Shown piece after piece: positions 18,456-27,217 of a DNA stretch of 64,000 nt. The notes under the pieces were generated by a model that had not been told where the DNA came from, ran no database searches, and saw only the letters and a list, made by a program, of their open reading frames with translations. Location of the stretch: the NCBI RefSeq assembly GCF_026011795.1, contig NZ_BRVS01000001.1:62001-126000 (forward strand), written 5' to 3'. How positions within the stretch are numbered: position 1 is the first letter of the stretch; the number at the start of each line of letters is the position of its first letter. The stretch comes from Arthrobacter mangrovi. GTDB taxonomy: Bacteria; Actinomycetota; Actinomycetes; Actinomycetales; Micrococcaceae. Position numbers and translations under genes: made by a program.

Positions 18456-21095
18456 TTGAATCCCGCGACGTCATCGCGCAGTTCTTCCTGCCTTCCGCCG
18501 GCTGCTGCCTGGGGCGGCCTTCTCGGCGACGCCGAGTCTGTTCCCCCGGGCAGGCTGTTGGCGGCCATCGCCGGCGCCGGAGGAACCGGCAAGAGCGCCC
18601 TGCTCGACGAGCTGGAAAGCCGGTTTGCCGCGCGCGGTGTTGAGGTCAGGCGCATCCGTGACGACCAGGGCTGCTGCGCCTTGCCAACGCGCGGGGCGGT
18701 CCTCGTCGACTCGGCCCAGATGCTCGGCGACGACGCGCTGTCTAGGATCCACGCCCTCGTCGCCGCTCCTGAGGTGAGCCTGGTGGTCGCTTATCGTCCT
18801 CGGCGGATATCGAACGCCTTGGAGCTGCTGGTGCGCGAACTCGAACAGCACCATGCCCCCGTGGTGCTGGGGCCGCTCACCGCCGTCGAGGTCGCCGAAC
18901 GCGCCTCCCGGCTCCAGGACGTGCCGGAACCGGAGGCCTTGGCCCGCGTGGTTGTCGAGGCTACCGGCGGACTGCCCTGGCTGGTGCATCGATATCTCGC
19001 CGCCGCGACCGCCGGTTGGCGCGGTGCCTTTTCGAAGGACAACGACAGTCAGCTCCCGCCCGGCCTGCTGGACCAGCTGGCTTACGAGCTCGACAGGCTG
19101 GAGCCCACGCTCCGGCAGCTGCTGCTGCTTCTTGCCGTGGGCTTCGACCTATCGGCCGCCGCCCGGCCGGTGGAGGAACTCGGCAATCCCGACCTGCTCG
19201 TGCTCGAGGCCAAGGATGCCGGCCTGATGCTCCCCGATGGCCGGCTGGTCCCGCTGCTGCGCCGTGCCCTGCTGGAGACGACGCCCGCCCACCAGCTGCA
19301 CGGCCTGCAAAGGGCCCTGGTCGACTCCCTGACTGCCGGTGGACTTCCTCTTGGCCGCGCGGCCCGGCCGCTCGCGCACAACGGGCTTAGGGACCCCCGG
19401 GTCGCGGCCGCGCTGGAGCGTGCGGCAGACCGTGCCCTTCCCACCCAGCCCGGCCTCGCTGCGGAGCTCTACGACGAAGCCCGGGCAGCGGGAGCGGAGG
19501 GGCTCGAGACCGCGGCCCGGCGCGCCCAGGCGGCCTATGTGCTGGGCGACCTCGACGGCGCCGGCCGGATCCTGGACCGGTTGCTGGTGCAGGACGATGC
19601 CCCGGACGTGCTCCGCGCTGCCGACGTCGCCGCGGCAATGTGGGCACAGCGCGGCATGTTCCTGCGCGGAGCCGATGTCTACCGCTGGCTCGGTCCGGAG
19701 CGAGCCGGCGCCTCGGCACCGCTGGCGGTTGTCGCCATGGTCGCCACCGGGGACCGCCATGGAGCGGAGGAGATGGCCGCCGCTCCGCCCGCGACCGGTT
19801 CGCCCACGCTGAAGGCCGTGGCCGTCCGGCTGATGGCCCAAGGCACCCTGGCGACCATCGGCGATGCGCCCGCGCAGGTCCTGCCGACATTGATCCGGGC
19901 CTCCGACATGATGACCGCATCCGGGTCGCTCGACCCAGTGCCCGAACTGCCCGCGGCCCTCGCCGCGCTGGCCGCGTTGCATGGCGGCGAACTCGAGATT
20001 GCGGATTCCGTCCTCACCGCGGCTATCGACGGCGGCCAAGGCGGAACCGTCGGCCGCCGGCGACTGCTGCTGCTTCGGGCGTGGTCACGCATGCTGCAGG
20101 ACCGTCCCGAAGGTGCCCGGGCCGCCATGGCCGAGGCCGCCGCCGTCGATCATCCCGTCGCGCCGCGCGACGAACTGCTGCTGCTCGCCCTCGACGTGGG
20201 ACTCGCCCGCCGGACGGACGACGTCCCGGCGCTGGTGCGGGCCTGGCGGCGGGCTCGCGAAGGCCTTCTCCACGTGGCCATCGACCTGTTCAGCCTGCTG
20301 CCTCTCGGCGAACTGATGGTGGCAGCGGCAAGGCTCCGGGAGACCGCCAGGCTGGAGCCGCACCTCGCCGAGGCGTGGTCATTGCTGGACCGGCTGGGCG
20401 ACCCGCCCCTGTGGGCCGTTCCGCTGCACTGGCAGGCCGTCCAGGCCGGCATCCTCTCCGAGCGCCCCGCGGATTTGGCACCGCACGCCGCTGCCCTGGT
20501 CAGAGCCTCGCGCAGCAACCATCTGGCCGCCGTGCTCGCGGCCGCCGGCCGGGCCTGGGTGCAGGTGCTGTCGGGGCAGGTGGAGGCGGACGCCGTCGAG
20601 ACCGCCGCCAGGGGGCTGGCCACAGTCGGCTTGACCTGGGACGGTTCGAGGCTCGCGGGCCACGCAGCCGGACGCGCGGAGGAGCGCCGCGATACCACGA
20701 GGCTCCTCGCCTGCGCGCGCGATCTCCATCCGGGATCGGCCGACACCATGGATCCGGTCCAGGCGCCGGCACCGGCCGAGCCGCCGCTGGAGCGGCGCCC
20801 GGCCGCCCTCGGCAGGGCTGGCCTGCCGCCTTCGCTGTCGCAGCAGGCAGATTCCGGGCAGAGCTCGCGGCTCAGCACGCGCGAGCGCGACGTGGCCCGG
20901 CATGTCCTGGCCGGGAAGACCTACCGGGAGATTGGCGAGGCGATGTTCATCTCGCCGCGGACCGCCGAGCACCACATCGCGCGGATCCGCCGGCGGCTCG
21001 GTGCCTCCTCACGCTCCGAACTGCTAGACCAGCTGCGGCTTGAGCTCGTTGACGAGGCCCCCTCATCCGGGGGTCCCCCACCCCCCGTGCCTTAG
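18456..21095 (+). CDS. Large ATPase-LuxR transcriptional regulator (LAL/MalT-like)
   Basis: 879 residues in this frame. A P-loop (GAGGTGKSALLDELE, about 40-54) and Walker-B-like AVLVDSAQML start an AAA/NB-ARC-type module, a long all-helical TPR-like middle follows, and a LuxR HTH (LSTRERDVARHVLAGKTYRE... RIRRRLG, about 805-860) ends the protein. Such proteins activate operons on sensing a ligand. The start is doubtful. TTG 18456 opens this frame, but GTG 18446 in another frame overlaps the Hsp70 stop (GTGA) and encodes a better-looking start (MSRFESRDVIAQFF) with strong GC3 for about 14 codons, so a frameshift near 18490-18500 may have split the N-terminus. Likely regulator of the adjacent genes (inference). 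Confidence 0.82.
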   Translation: MNPATSSRSSSCLPPAAAWGGLLGDAESVPPGRLLAAIAGAGGTGKSALLDELESRFAARGVEVRRIRDDQGCCALPTRGAVLVDSAQMLGDDALSRIHALVAAPEVSLVVAYRPRRISNALELLVRELEQHHAPVVLGPLTAVEVAERASRLQDVPEPEALARVVVEATGGLPWLVHRYLAAATAGWRGAFSKDNDSQLPPGLLDQLAYELDRLEPTLRQLLLLLAVGFDLSAAARPVEELGNPDLLVLEAKDAGLMLPDGRLVPLLRRALLETTPAHQLHGLQRALVDSLTAGGLPLGRAARPLAHNGLRDPRVAAALERAADRALPTQPGLAAELYDEARAAGAEGLETAARRAQAAYVLGDLDGAGRILDRLLVQDDAPDVLRAADVAAAMWAQRGMFLRGADVYRWLGPERAGASAPLAVVAMVATGDRHGAEEMAAAPPATGSPTLKAVAVRLMAQGTLATIGDAPAQVLPTLIRASDMMTASGSLDPVPELPAALAALAALHGGELEIADSVLTAAIDGGQGGTVGRRRLLLLRAWSRMLQDRPEGARAAMAEAAAVDHPVAPRDELLLLALDVGLARRTDDVPALVRAWRRAREGLLHVAIDLFSLLPLGELMVAAARLRETARLEPHLAEAWSLLDRLGDPPLWAVPLHWQAVQAGILSERPADLAPHAAALVRASRSNHLAAVLAAAGRAWVQVLSGQVEADAVETAARGLATVGLTWDGSRLAGHAAGRAEERRDTTRLLACARDLHPGSADTMDPVQAPAPAEPPLERRPAALGRAGLPPSLSQQADSGQSSRLSTRERDVARHVLAGKTYREIGEAMFISPRTAEHHIARIRRRLGASSRSELLDQLRLELVDEAPSSGGPPPPVP

Positions 21096-21130
21096 GGCCC
21101 CTCCCTCCCTAATCGGGGGCGGCCGGATCC

Positions 21131-21206
21131 CCCCACCATCGGGGTTTCGGTAGGGGAACTATCACCGATGCCGGCCCCGCTCGCCCGGACCTACGTTGGA
21201 ACCAGC
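21131..21206 (+). promoter_or_regulatory. Ini-block promoter 2 (IniB-like gene)
   Basis: CCCC-ACCATC-GGGG (21131-21144) has its centre 54.5 bp before TACGTT (21192-21197), which is followed by GGAACCAGC, identical to promoter 3. A second G-run (21153-21156) and TATCACC, also in promoter 3, lie between. Leader to the ATG about 60 nt. Confidence 0.6.
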
Positions 21207-21262
21207 CAAGCACCGAGCCTGGCGAACGACCTTCACACGCACATTCGAATGAGGAGTTTGCA

Positions 21263-22492
21263 ATGACGACTTCGATCACGACCATGCTGGTTGATTTCCT
21301 CATGGACCTGTTCCGCGACCCGGACAAGGCCGCGGAATTCCGCGACGATCCCGAGCGCGTACTCCAGGAGGCCGGCCTTGAGGGGGTCTGCAGCCGGGAT
21401 GTCGACGCAGTCCGCCCCGTCATCCTGGACTTCGCTCCGGTTTCCGTCGACTCGTCCTTCGACCGGGAGTACAACACCGGCCGCAACGAGTCCTCCATCG
21501 AGGACAACAACCCGTTCAACCCGGTCAGCGGCGGCAACGACGACAACGGCGGAGGCGGCGGCTGGGACCGGGACGACGACGACAACGGCCGGCATGACGA
21601 CGATGACGACCACGACTGGGACGACGACGATGACGACGATGGCTGGGATGACGACCATCATCACGCCGTCACGCAGCTGACCCACATCCTGAACCACTAC
21701 TCCTACACCTCGGAGGTTGACGACCGCGACACCATCGTCGACCAGTCCGTGAACCAGAACATCTGGGCCGACGGCGACGTCCACCAGATCTTCGACAACG
21801 ATTCCGTGGTCGCCTCCGGCGATGACGCCGTGGCCGCAGGCGACGACGCGAACGTGGCCAACGGCGACGACTCCATCGCTGCCGGCGGCGACGTCGACCA
21901 GGACAACTCGGAAGACAACTCCACCAACATCGATGTCGAGGGCAACGCGGACGTCGAAATCGACAGCGACGACACCCTGGTCAACGATTCGTTCAACACC
22001 GACGTCGACATCGACGACTCCTACAACGAGGACAACAGCGAAGACAACGACGGCATCGACGGCAACGGCAACACCGTGGACATCGATGAGACCAACGTCG
22101 ATGTGTCGCTTGAGGACTCCTTCAACGACAACTCCGACAACTCCGTCAACGACTCTTACAACGACGAAACCGAAGTCGCCATCGAGGACTCCTTCCAGGA
22201 CAACTCCGAGGTCGACAACTCCCACAACCTCGACAATGTCGGCAACGAGGAGATCAACGTCGACATCGAGGATTCCTTCCAGGACAACTCGGAGGTCGAC
22301 AACTCCGACAACCTGGACCTCGTCGTCGAGGATTCCTTCCAGGACAACTCGACCGACGTCGGCGACGTCGACGTCACCCAGACGGAAATCGGCGACATCG
22401 ACGCCGAGTTCACCGAGATCGAGGATTCGACCATCGTTGCGGACAACGAGGTGGACGTCGAAGCGAACACCGAGGTCACCGTCGAAGACTGA
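21263..22492 (+). CDS. IniB N-terminal domain protein with Asp/Asn-rich repeat tail
   Basis: 409 residues. Residues 1-55 match the IniB N-terminal domain (LVDFLMDLFRDPDKAAEF, then a D/APxRxLxxAGL-like stretch). Mycobacterial IniB, isoniazid-induced, follows this with a Gly/Ala-rich body. Here the body is extremely acidic: a poly-Asp/Gly/His block (about 95-135), then about 270 residues of Asp/Asn/Ser/Glu/Val repeats, including three copies of EDSFQDNS. There is no signal peptide, membrane segment or Cys beyond residue 50. The tail is probably disordered or metal-binding. GAGGAG lies 7 nt before ATG 21263. It is first in an iniB-iniA-iniC-like operon; function unknown. Confidence 0.85.
   Translation: MTTSITTMLVDFLMDLFRDPDKAAEFRDDPERVLQEAGLEGVCSRDVDAVRPVILDFAPVSVDSSFDREYNTGRNESSIEDNNPFNPVSGGNDDNGGGGGWDRDDDDNGRHDDDDDHDWDDDDDDDGWDDDHHHAVTQLTHILNHYSYTSEVDDRDTIVDQSVNQNIWADGDVHQIFDNDSVVASGDDAVAAGDDANVANGDDSIAAGGDVDQDNSEDNSTNIDVEGNADVEIDSDDTLVNDSFNTDVDIDDSYNEDNSEDNDGIDGNGNTVDIDETNVDVSLEDSFNDNSDNSVNDSYNDETEVAIEDSFQDNSEVDNSHNLDNVGNEEINVDIEDSFQDNSEVDNSDNLDLVVEDSFQDNSTDVGDVDVTQTEIGDIDAEFTEIEDSTIVADNEVDVEANTEVTVED
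22184..22350 (+). repeat. EDSFQDNS repeats in the IniB-like gene
   Basis: Near-identical in-frame units begin at 22184, 22268 and 22328 (84 and 60 bases apart), each encoding (I/V)EDSFQDNS, the first two continuing with EVDNS. Degenerate forms (LEDSFNDNS, VNDSFNTD, IDDSYNEDNS) extend the array upstream. Confidence 0.75.
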
Positions 22493-22520
22493 TCCTTTCG
22501 GACTTCACGGCGCACAGCCG

Positions 22521-22553
22521 GCCCGGCAGGAAGGGAGGGAGTTCCTGCCGGGC
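22521..22553 (+). terminator. Intercistronic hairpin between IniB-like and first dynamin gene
   Basis: Perfect 12-bp stem GCCCGGCAGGAA / TTCCTGCCGGGC with a 9-base purine loop and no U-run, 28 bases after the IniB-like stop. It may act as a partial terminator or RNA stabiliser, making much more IniB-like protein than dynamins. Confidence 0.6.
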
Positions 22554-22592
22554 AGGTCTGTGCTTAACGCTGGCACGCAGGAGGAGGCAGGT

Positions 22593-24422
22593 ATGGCTGA
22601 GTTGGCCAAACTCGTGGAGCAGAGCATCGCACTGGCAGCGGAGGCCGATCGGACGGATCTGCGCCGGAGGCTGGAGCAGACCCGGCGGCGGGTGCTCGAT
22701 CCGGCCGTCCGCGTCATCGTGGTCGGCGAGTTCAAGCAGGGCAAGAGCAAACTGATCAACGCGCTCGTCAACGCCCCCGTCTGTCCGGTCGATGACGACA
22801 TCGCTACCTCCGTGCCCACCGTGGTCCGGCACGGAAGTCCGGCCTCCGCCAGGATCATGGTCCCCCGGGACGGCGGCGAGGACACCGGCGGCGAGCCCGA
22901 ACTCGAGCGCCGCGAGGTGCCGATCGAGGACCTGGCCCGCTACGTGTCCGAGAACGGCAATTCCGGCAACCGGCACCGGCTGGCCGCCGCGGAAGTCTTC
23001 CTCCCGCGCAAGCTCCTCTCCGGCGGGCTCACCCTGGTGGACTCCCCGGGAGTCGGCGGGCTCAATTCGACCCACTCCTTCACCACGCTCACCGCGCTGC
23101 CGACGGCGGATGCCATGCTCCTGGTCTCCGACGCCTCGCAGGAGTACACCGAGCCGGAGATCCGCTTCCTGCGCCAGGCCATGCGGATCTGCCCGAACGT
23201 CGCCTGCGTGCTGACCAAGACGGACCTCTACCCGCAATGGCGGCAGGTGGCCGCACTCGACCGGACCCATCTGGCGGAGGCAGCCCCCGGCGTCGGGCTC
23301 TTCCCCGTCTCCGCCGACCTGCGGCTGCATGCCGCCCGGCTACAGGACACCGAGCTCAACGCCGAGTCGGGGTTCCCGGAGCTGATCGCCTACCTCCGCC
23401 AGGACGTGCTCGGGCGCGCCGAGCAGCTGCAGCGCCGCTCGGTGGCGCAGGACCTGCTCTCGGCCTCCGACCATCTGCGCCTGTCGCTGCAGTCGGAGCT
23501 CAGCGCCCTGCAGGACCCGGAGAGCACGCCCGCGATGATCGCCGGGCTGGAGGCCGCGAGGCAGCGCGCCGACGACCTGCGCCGCCGCTCGTCGCGCTGG
23601 CAGGTGACGCTCAATGACGGGATCAGCGACCTCATTTCCGACTTGGAGCATGACCTGCGCGACCGGCTGCGGCGGATCCAGCGCGAAGCGGAGGAGGCCA
23701 TCGACCTCTCGGATCCGGGCAAGATGTGGCCGCAGTTCGTCGAATGGCTCGAGCAGCGCAGCGCCGCCGCCGTCTCCGACACCTTCGTCTGGACCAGCGA
23801 ACGCGGCCAGTGGCTGGCCGCCGAGGTCGCGGGGCACTTCGCCGAGGACGAGCCGCCCCTGCCCATGCTCCGGGTCGAAGACACCGAGGACGTGCTGGAC
23901 CCGGTGGAGCTGGTGCCTGAGCTGGACCCGGGCCGGCTCGGACCCATCGAGAAGGTGCTGATCGGCATGCGCGGCTCCTACGGCGGCGTGCTCATGTTCG
24001 GCCTGCTCACCGGGCTCATGGGCATGGCCCTGGTCAACCCGCTCTCCGTCGGCGCGGGCCTGCTGCTCGGCGGCAAGGCCTACCGCGAGGACAAGGAAAA
24101 CCGGCTCAAGCGGCGCCAGGCCGACGCCAAGAACCTGGTCCGCCGCTACATCGACGACGTCATCTTCCAGGTCGGTAAGCAACTCAAGGACCGCCTCCGC
24201 CTGATCCAGCGCGCCACCCGCGACCACTTCACGGAGATCGCCGAAGAGCACCACCGCTCCCTCGGCGATTCCGTGGCCGCCGCGCAGAAGGCGGCGACCA
24301 CCTACGCGAAGGAGAGCGAGCAGCGCATCCGGGCGATCCAGCTCGAACTCAGGAAGGTCGAGGCACTGCATAAGCAAGCCCAGTCCCTCGCGCCGGAGTC
24401 GGCGCTGGCGGGCCGGCCGTGA
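22593..24422 (+). CDS. Dynamin-like GTPase, IniA type
   Basis: 609 residues. G-domain motifs: G1 GEFKQGKSK (45-53), switch Thr in ATSVPTVV, G3 DSPGVGG (150-156), G4 TKTD (208-211). A helical stalk follows. A hydrophobic paddle at about 462-495 (VLMFGLLTGLMGMALVNPL, then GAGLLLGGKAY) would insert in the membrane, and the last 110 residues are coiled-coil-like. Bacterial dynamins remodel or seal membranes; mycobacterial IniA has been shown to do this in the isoniazid response. ATG 22593 has GGAGGAGG upstream. The stop overlaps the next dynamin start by four bases (GTGA). Confidence 0.92.
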   Translation: MAELAKLVEQSIALAAEADRTDLRRRLEQTRRRVLDPAVRVIVVGEFKQGKSKLINALVNAPVCPVDDDIATSVPTVVRHGSPASARIMVPRDGGEDTGGEPELERREVPIEDLARYVSENGNSGNRHRLAAAEVFLPRKLLSGGLTLVDSPGVGGLNSTHSFTTLTALPTADAMLLVSDASQEYTEPEIRFLRQAMRICPNVACVLTKTDLYPQWRQVAALDRTHLAEAAPGVGLFPVSADLRLHAARLQDTELNAESGFPELIAYLRQDVLGRAEQLQRRSVAQDLLSASDHLRLSLQSELSALQDPESTPAMIAGLEAARQRADDLRRRSSRWQVTLNDGISDLISDLEHDLRDRLRRIQREAEEAIDLSDPGKMWPQFVEWLEQRSAAAVSDTFVWTSERGQWLAAEVAGHFAEDEPPLPMLRVEDTEDVLDPVELVPELDPGRLGPIEKVLIGMRGSYGGVLMFGLLTGLMGMALVNPLSVGAGLLLGGKAYREDKENRLKRRQADAKNLVRRYIDDVIFQVGKQLKDRLRLIQRATRDHFTEIAEEHHRSLGDSVAAAQKAATTYAKESEQRIRAIQLELRKVEALHKQAQSLAPESALAGRP

Positions 24423-26026
24423 CGCTCCGGCCGGCTGCCACGGGCCCCTCCGGCATCGGTGCGGAGGTCGCCGCCCTGGTGCGGGACGCCGCCGTTGTTT
24501 ACGACGGCGACGCGCACGCGTCCGCTCTGCTCGCCGGTTACGCGCAGCGGCTTCGGGAGCCGCTGCGCGTGGCCATCGCCGGCATGGTCAAAGCCGGCAA
24601 GTCAACCCTGCTGAATGCGATCATCGGCGAAGAGATCGCGCCGACGGACACCGGCGAGTGCACCAGGATCGTCACGTGGTACCGATACGGCGATACCCCG
24701 GGGATCACCCTGTACCCGGCCGATCCGGCGGCCGAGCCCCGTTCGCTGCCGGTGCGGCGCTCGGCCGGCCGGCTGCAGTTCGACCTCGGCGGGTTCCGGG
24801 CCGAAGACGTGGCGCGGCTGGTGGTGGACTGGCCGGCCCGCAGCCTGCGCGAGCTGACCCTCATCGACACCCCCGGGATCGCCTCGCTGTCCACGGACGT
24901 GTCCGCTCGGGCCAGCAGCTTCCTGCTGCCGGAGGACAAGCCTTCCGAGGCGGATGCCGCCGTCTACCTGATGCGCCACCTGCACGCCTCGGACCTGAAC
25001 TTCCTGGAGGCCTTCCGGGATACCGCCACCGGGCAGTCAGGCACGGTCAATGCGCTGGCCGTGCTCTCGCGTGCGGACGAGATCGGCGCCGGACGGATCG
25101 ACTCACTGCTCTCGGCTGCCGGCATCGCCGAACGCTACCGGCAGGACCCCGGGCTGCGGACGCTGGCCCTGGGCGTGGTGCCGATCGCCGGCCTGCTCGC
25201 CCAAAGCGCGCGCACCCTGCGCCAGCGGGAGTTCGCCATGCTGCGGGACGTTGCCCGGCTGGACCGCAACGCCCGCGAACGGCTGCTGCTCTCCGCGGAC
25301 CGCTTCGTGCGAGCCGGCGGCGCAGGAGGCACCGGCGGAGAAGCCGCCGGCTTCGGAGGCACCGAGCGGGAGCGCGCCGAGCTGCTGGACCGGTTCGGAC
25401 TGTTCGGCATCCGCCTGGCCGCGGTGCTGATCCGCGGCGGCACCGCAGATCCCACGGAGCTGGCCCACGAGCTGGCGCGGCGCAGCGGACTGGACGACCT
25501 GCTGCAGCTGCTGGCCGGCCAGTTCAGGGCCCGCGCTGAGCACCTCAAGGCCCGCACCGCGCTCATCGGCGTGGAGAAGCTGCTGCGCGAGCGGCCGCGC
25601 ACGGGGACCGCGCCGCTGGAGGCAGCGCTGGAGAGGATCCAGTCGAACGCCCACGAGTTCCGCGAGCTGCGGCTGCTGGCGGACGCCCGCACCGCAGGCC
25701 TCGGTCTCGCTCCGGCAGACGCCCGGGAAGCCGAGCGGCTGATCGGCGGCCAAGGCGTGGGGCCCGCCCGGCGGCTGGGACTGGACGAGGACGCCACCGG
25801 CGCCGAGCTGCGCGAACGGGCGCTGGAAAGCCTCCACCGCTGGCGGGCGCTGGCCGCCAACCCGCTCACCGGCCGGTGCGCCGCCGGCGTGTGCCAGGTG
25901 GTCCAGCGCAGCTGCGAAGCGCTTCTCACCCAGCTGCCTCCTGCTCCGGGCCGGCCGCAGCAGGAGGCAGCGGGAAAGTCCGGGCTGCCGGTGCCGGCGG
26001 GTTCAGTTAAGGCCGGGGTCCAATGA
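24419..26026 (+). CDS. Dynamin-like GTPase, IniC type
   Basis: 535 residues. G1 GMVKAGKSTLLNA (55-67), switch region TGECTRIVTWYRYG as in IniC, G3 DTPGI (150-154), a G4-like SRADEIG (about 216-222). The rest is helical and Ala/Arg/Leu-rich without an obvious membrane paddle, unlike its partner. This asymmetry suggests that the two form a hetero-oligomer, as reported for other paired bacterial dynamins. GTG 24419 is coupled to the upstream stop. A hairpin overlaps the stop codon and ends the operon. Confidence 0.9.
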   Translation: MTLRPAATGPSGIGAEVAALVRDAAVVYDGDAHASALLAGYAQRLREPLRVAIAGMVKAGKSTLLNAIIGEEIAPTDTGECTRIVTWYRYGDTPGITLYPADPAAEPRSLPVRRSAGRLQFDLGGFRAEDVARLVVDWPARSLRELTLIDTPGIASLSTDVSARASSFLLPEDKPSEADAAVYLMRHLHASDLNFLEAFRDTATGQSGTVNALAVLSRADEIGAGRIDSLLSAAGIAERYRQDPGLRTLALGVVPIAGLLAQSARTLRQREFAMLRDVARLDRNARERLLLSADRFVRAGGAGGTGGEAAGFGGTERERAELLDRFGLFGIRLAAVLIRGGTADPTELAHELARRSGLDDLLQLLAGQFRARAEHLKARTALIGVEKLLRERPRTGTAPLEAALERIQSNAHEFRELRLLADARTAGLGLAPADAREAERLIGGQGVGPARRLGLDEDATGAELRERALESLHRWRALAANPLTGRCAAGVCQVVQRSCEALLTQLPPAPGRPQQEAAGKSGLPVPAGSVKAGVQ

Positions 26027-26046
26027 CGCCGTAACGCGCGTCATTG
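26021..26046. terminator. Bidirectional hairpin between convergent genes
   Basis: CAATGACGC / GCGTCATTG, a perfect 9-bp stem with an 8-base loop. It includes the stop codons of both the IniC-type gene and the facing membrane-protein gene. Confidence 0.65.
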
Positions 26047-26652
26047 CAGCCTGCGGCGGGTCGGCTCGTGCGTGGCCCGGAACCACCGCTCCGCCCCCGG
26101 CAGCAAGCTGGTCAGCAGCCCGGCGGCGGCGAGCGCCAGCTGGGCCAGGAGCAGCACGCGGAGATAGGGTCCCTGCTCGGCGACGTCCACCAGGACGGCG
26201 TCGGCGAGCACCGTAGCGCCGCCGTGGAGCAGCAGGACTCCCAGCTGGACCCACCGGACGCCGCTGCGCCGGCGCATCAGTGCGGCCAGGAGCACCATCT
26301 CCACCAGCACCACCAGTCCCACGACGGCCAGGCTGCCCCAGAGTACCGCGGAGGCCACGGCGTGCAGCGTGTCCGCGTCCGCCTGCTGCATCCCGTTGAT
26401 CAGCTGGCGCAGCCGCTCCAGTTCCTTGTCCCTGGCGAAATAGGCGATCGTCCCCATCAGCGCCGCCGCGAGGAAACTCAGGATCCATGCGGCCCGGGCG
26501 GCCTTGATGGTTCCGGGCGGCGGGATGCGCGCGTGGATCGGCGCCGGCGTAAGGTCCGACATTTGCGGCCGGCGCGGCATGGTGCGCTCCGGCGCCCGCT
26601 GTTCCCCCAGACGGCGTGAAGCGGAATCCCCCGGTTCCTGTCCTTCAGACAT
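26041..26652 (-). CDS. Membrane protein of unknown function
   Basis: 203 residues. A hydrophilic N-terminus of about 65 residues (Pro/Arg-rich) precedes four hydrophobic segments: AAWILSFLAAALMGTIAYFA, SLAVVGLVVLVEMVLLAALM, VQLGVLLLHGGATVLADAVL and LLLAQLALAAAGLLTSLL. Between the first two is a polar loop, DKELERLRQLINGMQQ. No family was recognised. ATG 26652 is supported by a TACATT -10 with a 7-nt gap (leaderless). It lies convergent to the dynamin operon and could be unrelated to it. Small actinobacterial four-helix proteins of this kind have no known role. Confidence 0.75.
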   Translation of the reverse strand: MSEGQEPGDSASRRLGEQRAPERTMPRRPQMSDLTPAPIHARIPPPGTIKAARAAWILSFLAAALMGTIAYFARDKELERLRQLINGMQQADADTLHAVASAVLWGSLAVVGLVVLVEMVLLAALMRRRSGVRWVQLGVLLLHGGATVLADAVLVDVAEQGPYLRVLLLAQLALAAAGLLTSLLPGAERWFRATHEPTRRRLQ

Positions 26653-26659
26653 GGCCTGT

Positions 26660-26665
26660 AATGTA
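26660..26665 (-). promoter_or_regulatory. Leaderless -10 element (TACATT)
   Basis: On the minus strand TACATT lies 7 nt before ATG 26652 of the four-helix membrane protein. Confidence 0.55.
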
Positions 26666-26701
26666 TCCGCCGCGGGGGCGGGATGCAACCACTGTCCGAA
26701 A

Positions 26702-27172
26702 TTAGCGGACGAACTCCGGAACGCCGCTGGAGCGCAGCGCCGCCTGCAGCCGGTCCTGGTGGTATGCCGGCAGCGGCGGCAGGTCATCGAGCGGAAACCA
26801 GCCCACCTCGGAGGACTCGTCGTCGTTCACCCTTGCCTCGCCGGACACGTAGCGGCAGCGGAAGGTCAGCGTCAGGAACTGCGCCCGGTCGCCGTTGACG
26901 AACTCCATCGGCCCGCCTGCATAGACCTCGGCCAGGTGTTCGACCTCGGCTACCACCGAGGTCTCCTCGTAGATCTCGCGGACCATGCCCACCGCCGGCT
27001 GCTCCCCCGGCTCGAGGATGCCGGTGATCAGCGTCCACACCCCGTTGTCGGCGCGCCGGCCGAGCAGCACGCGGCCCTCCCCGTCGAGCACCACCGCGGT
27101 GGTCCCGGGCAGCCAGAGCAGGTCGTGGCCGATTTTCTTGCGCAGCTCAAGGATGAAGTCAGGGGTGGGCAT
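26702..27172 (-). CDS. NUDIX hydrolase
   Basis: 156 residues. The Nudix box reads GILEPGEQPAVGMVREIYEE followed by TS, with the metal-binding REIYEE intact. The usual Gly after EE is Thr. VLDGEGRVLLGRRADNGVWTL is the preceding strand pair. Nudix enzymes cleave nucleoside diphosphates linked to another group; the substrate is not predictable (an NTP or NADH-pyrophosphatase-like compound). ATG 27172 lies 6 nt after TAGGCT, suggesting leaderless expression. Confidence 0.92.
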   Translation of the reverse strand: MPTPDFILELRKKIGHDLLWLPGTTAVVLDGEGRVLLGRRADNGVWTLITGILEPGEQPAVGMVREIYEETSVVAEVEHLAEVYAGGPMEFVNGDRAQFLTLTFRCRYVSGEARVNDDESSEVGWFPLDDLPPLPAYHQDRLQAALRSSGVPEFVR

Positions 27173-27178
27173 TCCCCC

Positions 27179-27184
27179 AGCCTA
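27179..27184 (-). promoter_or_regulatory. Leaderless -10 element (TAGGCT) of the NUDIX gene
   Basis: TAGGCT on the minus strand is followed by gggggaATG, a 6-nt gap. Confidence 0.5.
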
Positions 27185-27217
27185 CTGTCCGGCGCCCGCC
27201 GGCCGGCGCAGCCGGGC

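Noticed and set aside
22184-22350. Regular DNA repeats as a possible CRISPR array
   Set aside because: Units are in frame, unequally spaced and encode a continuous acidic protein; there are no unique spacers or cas genes.
21822-22592. N-terminal extension of the first dynamin into the IniB-like gene
   Set aside because: The extension is a Thr/Ser/Arg-rich out-of-frame reading of the IniB-like gene; ATG 22593 has a strong ribosome site.
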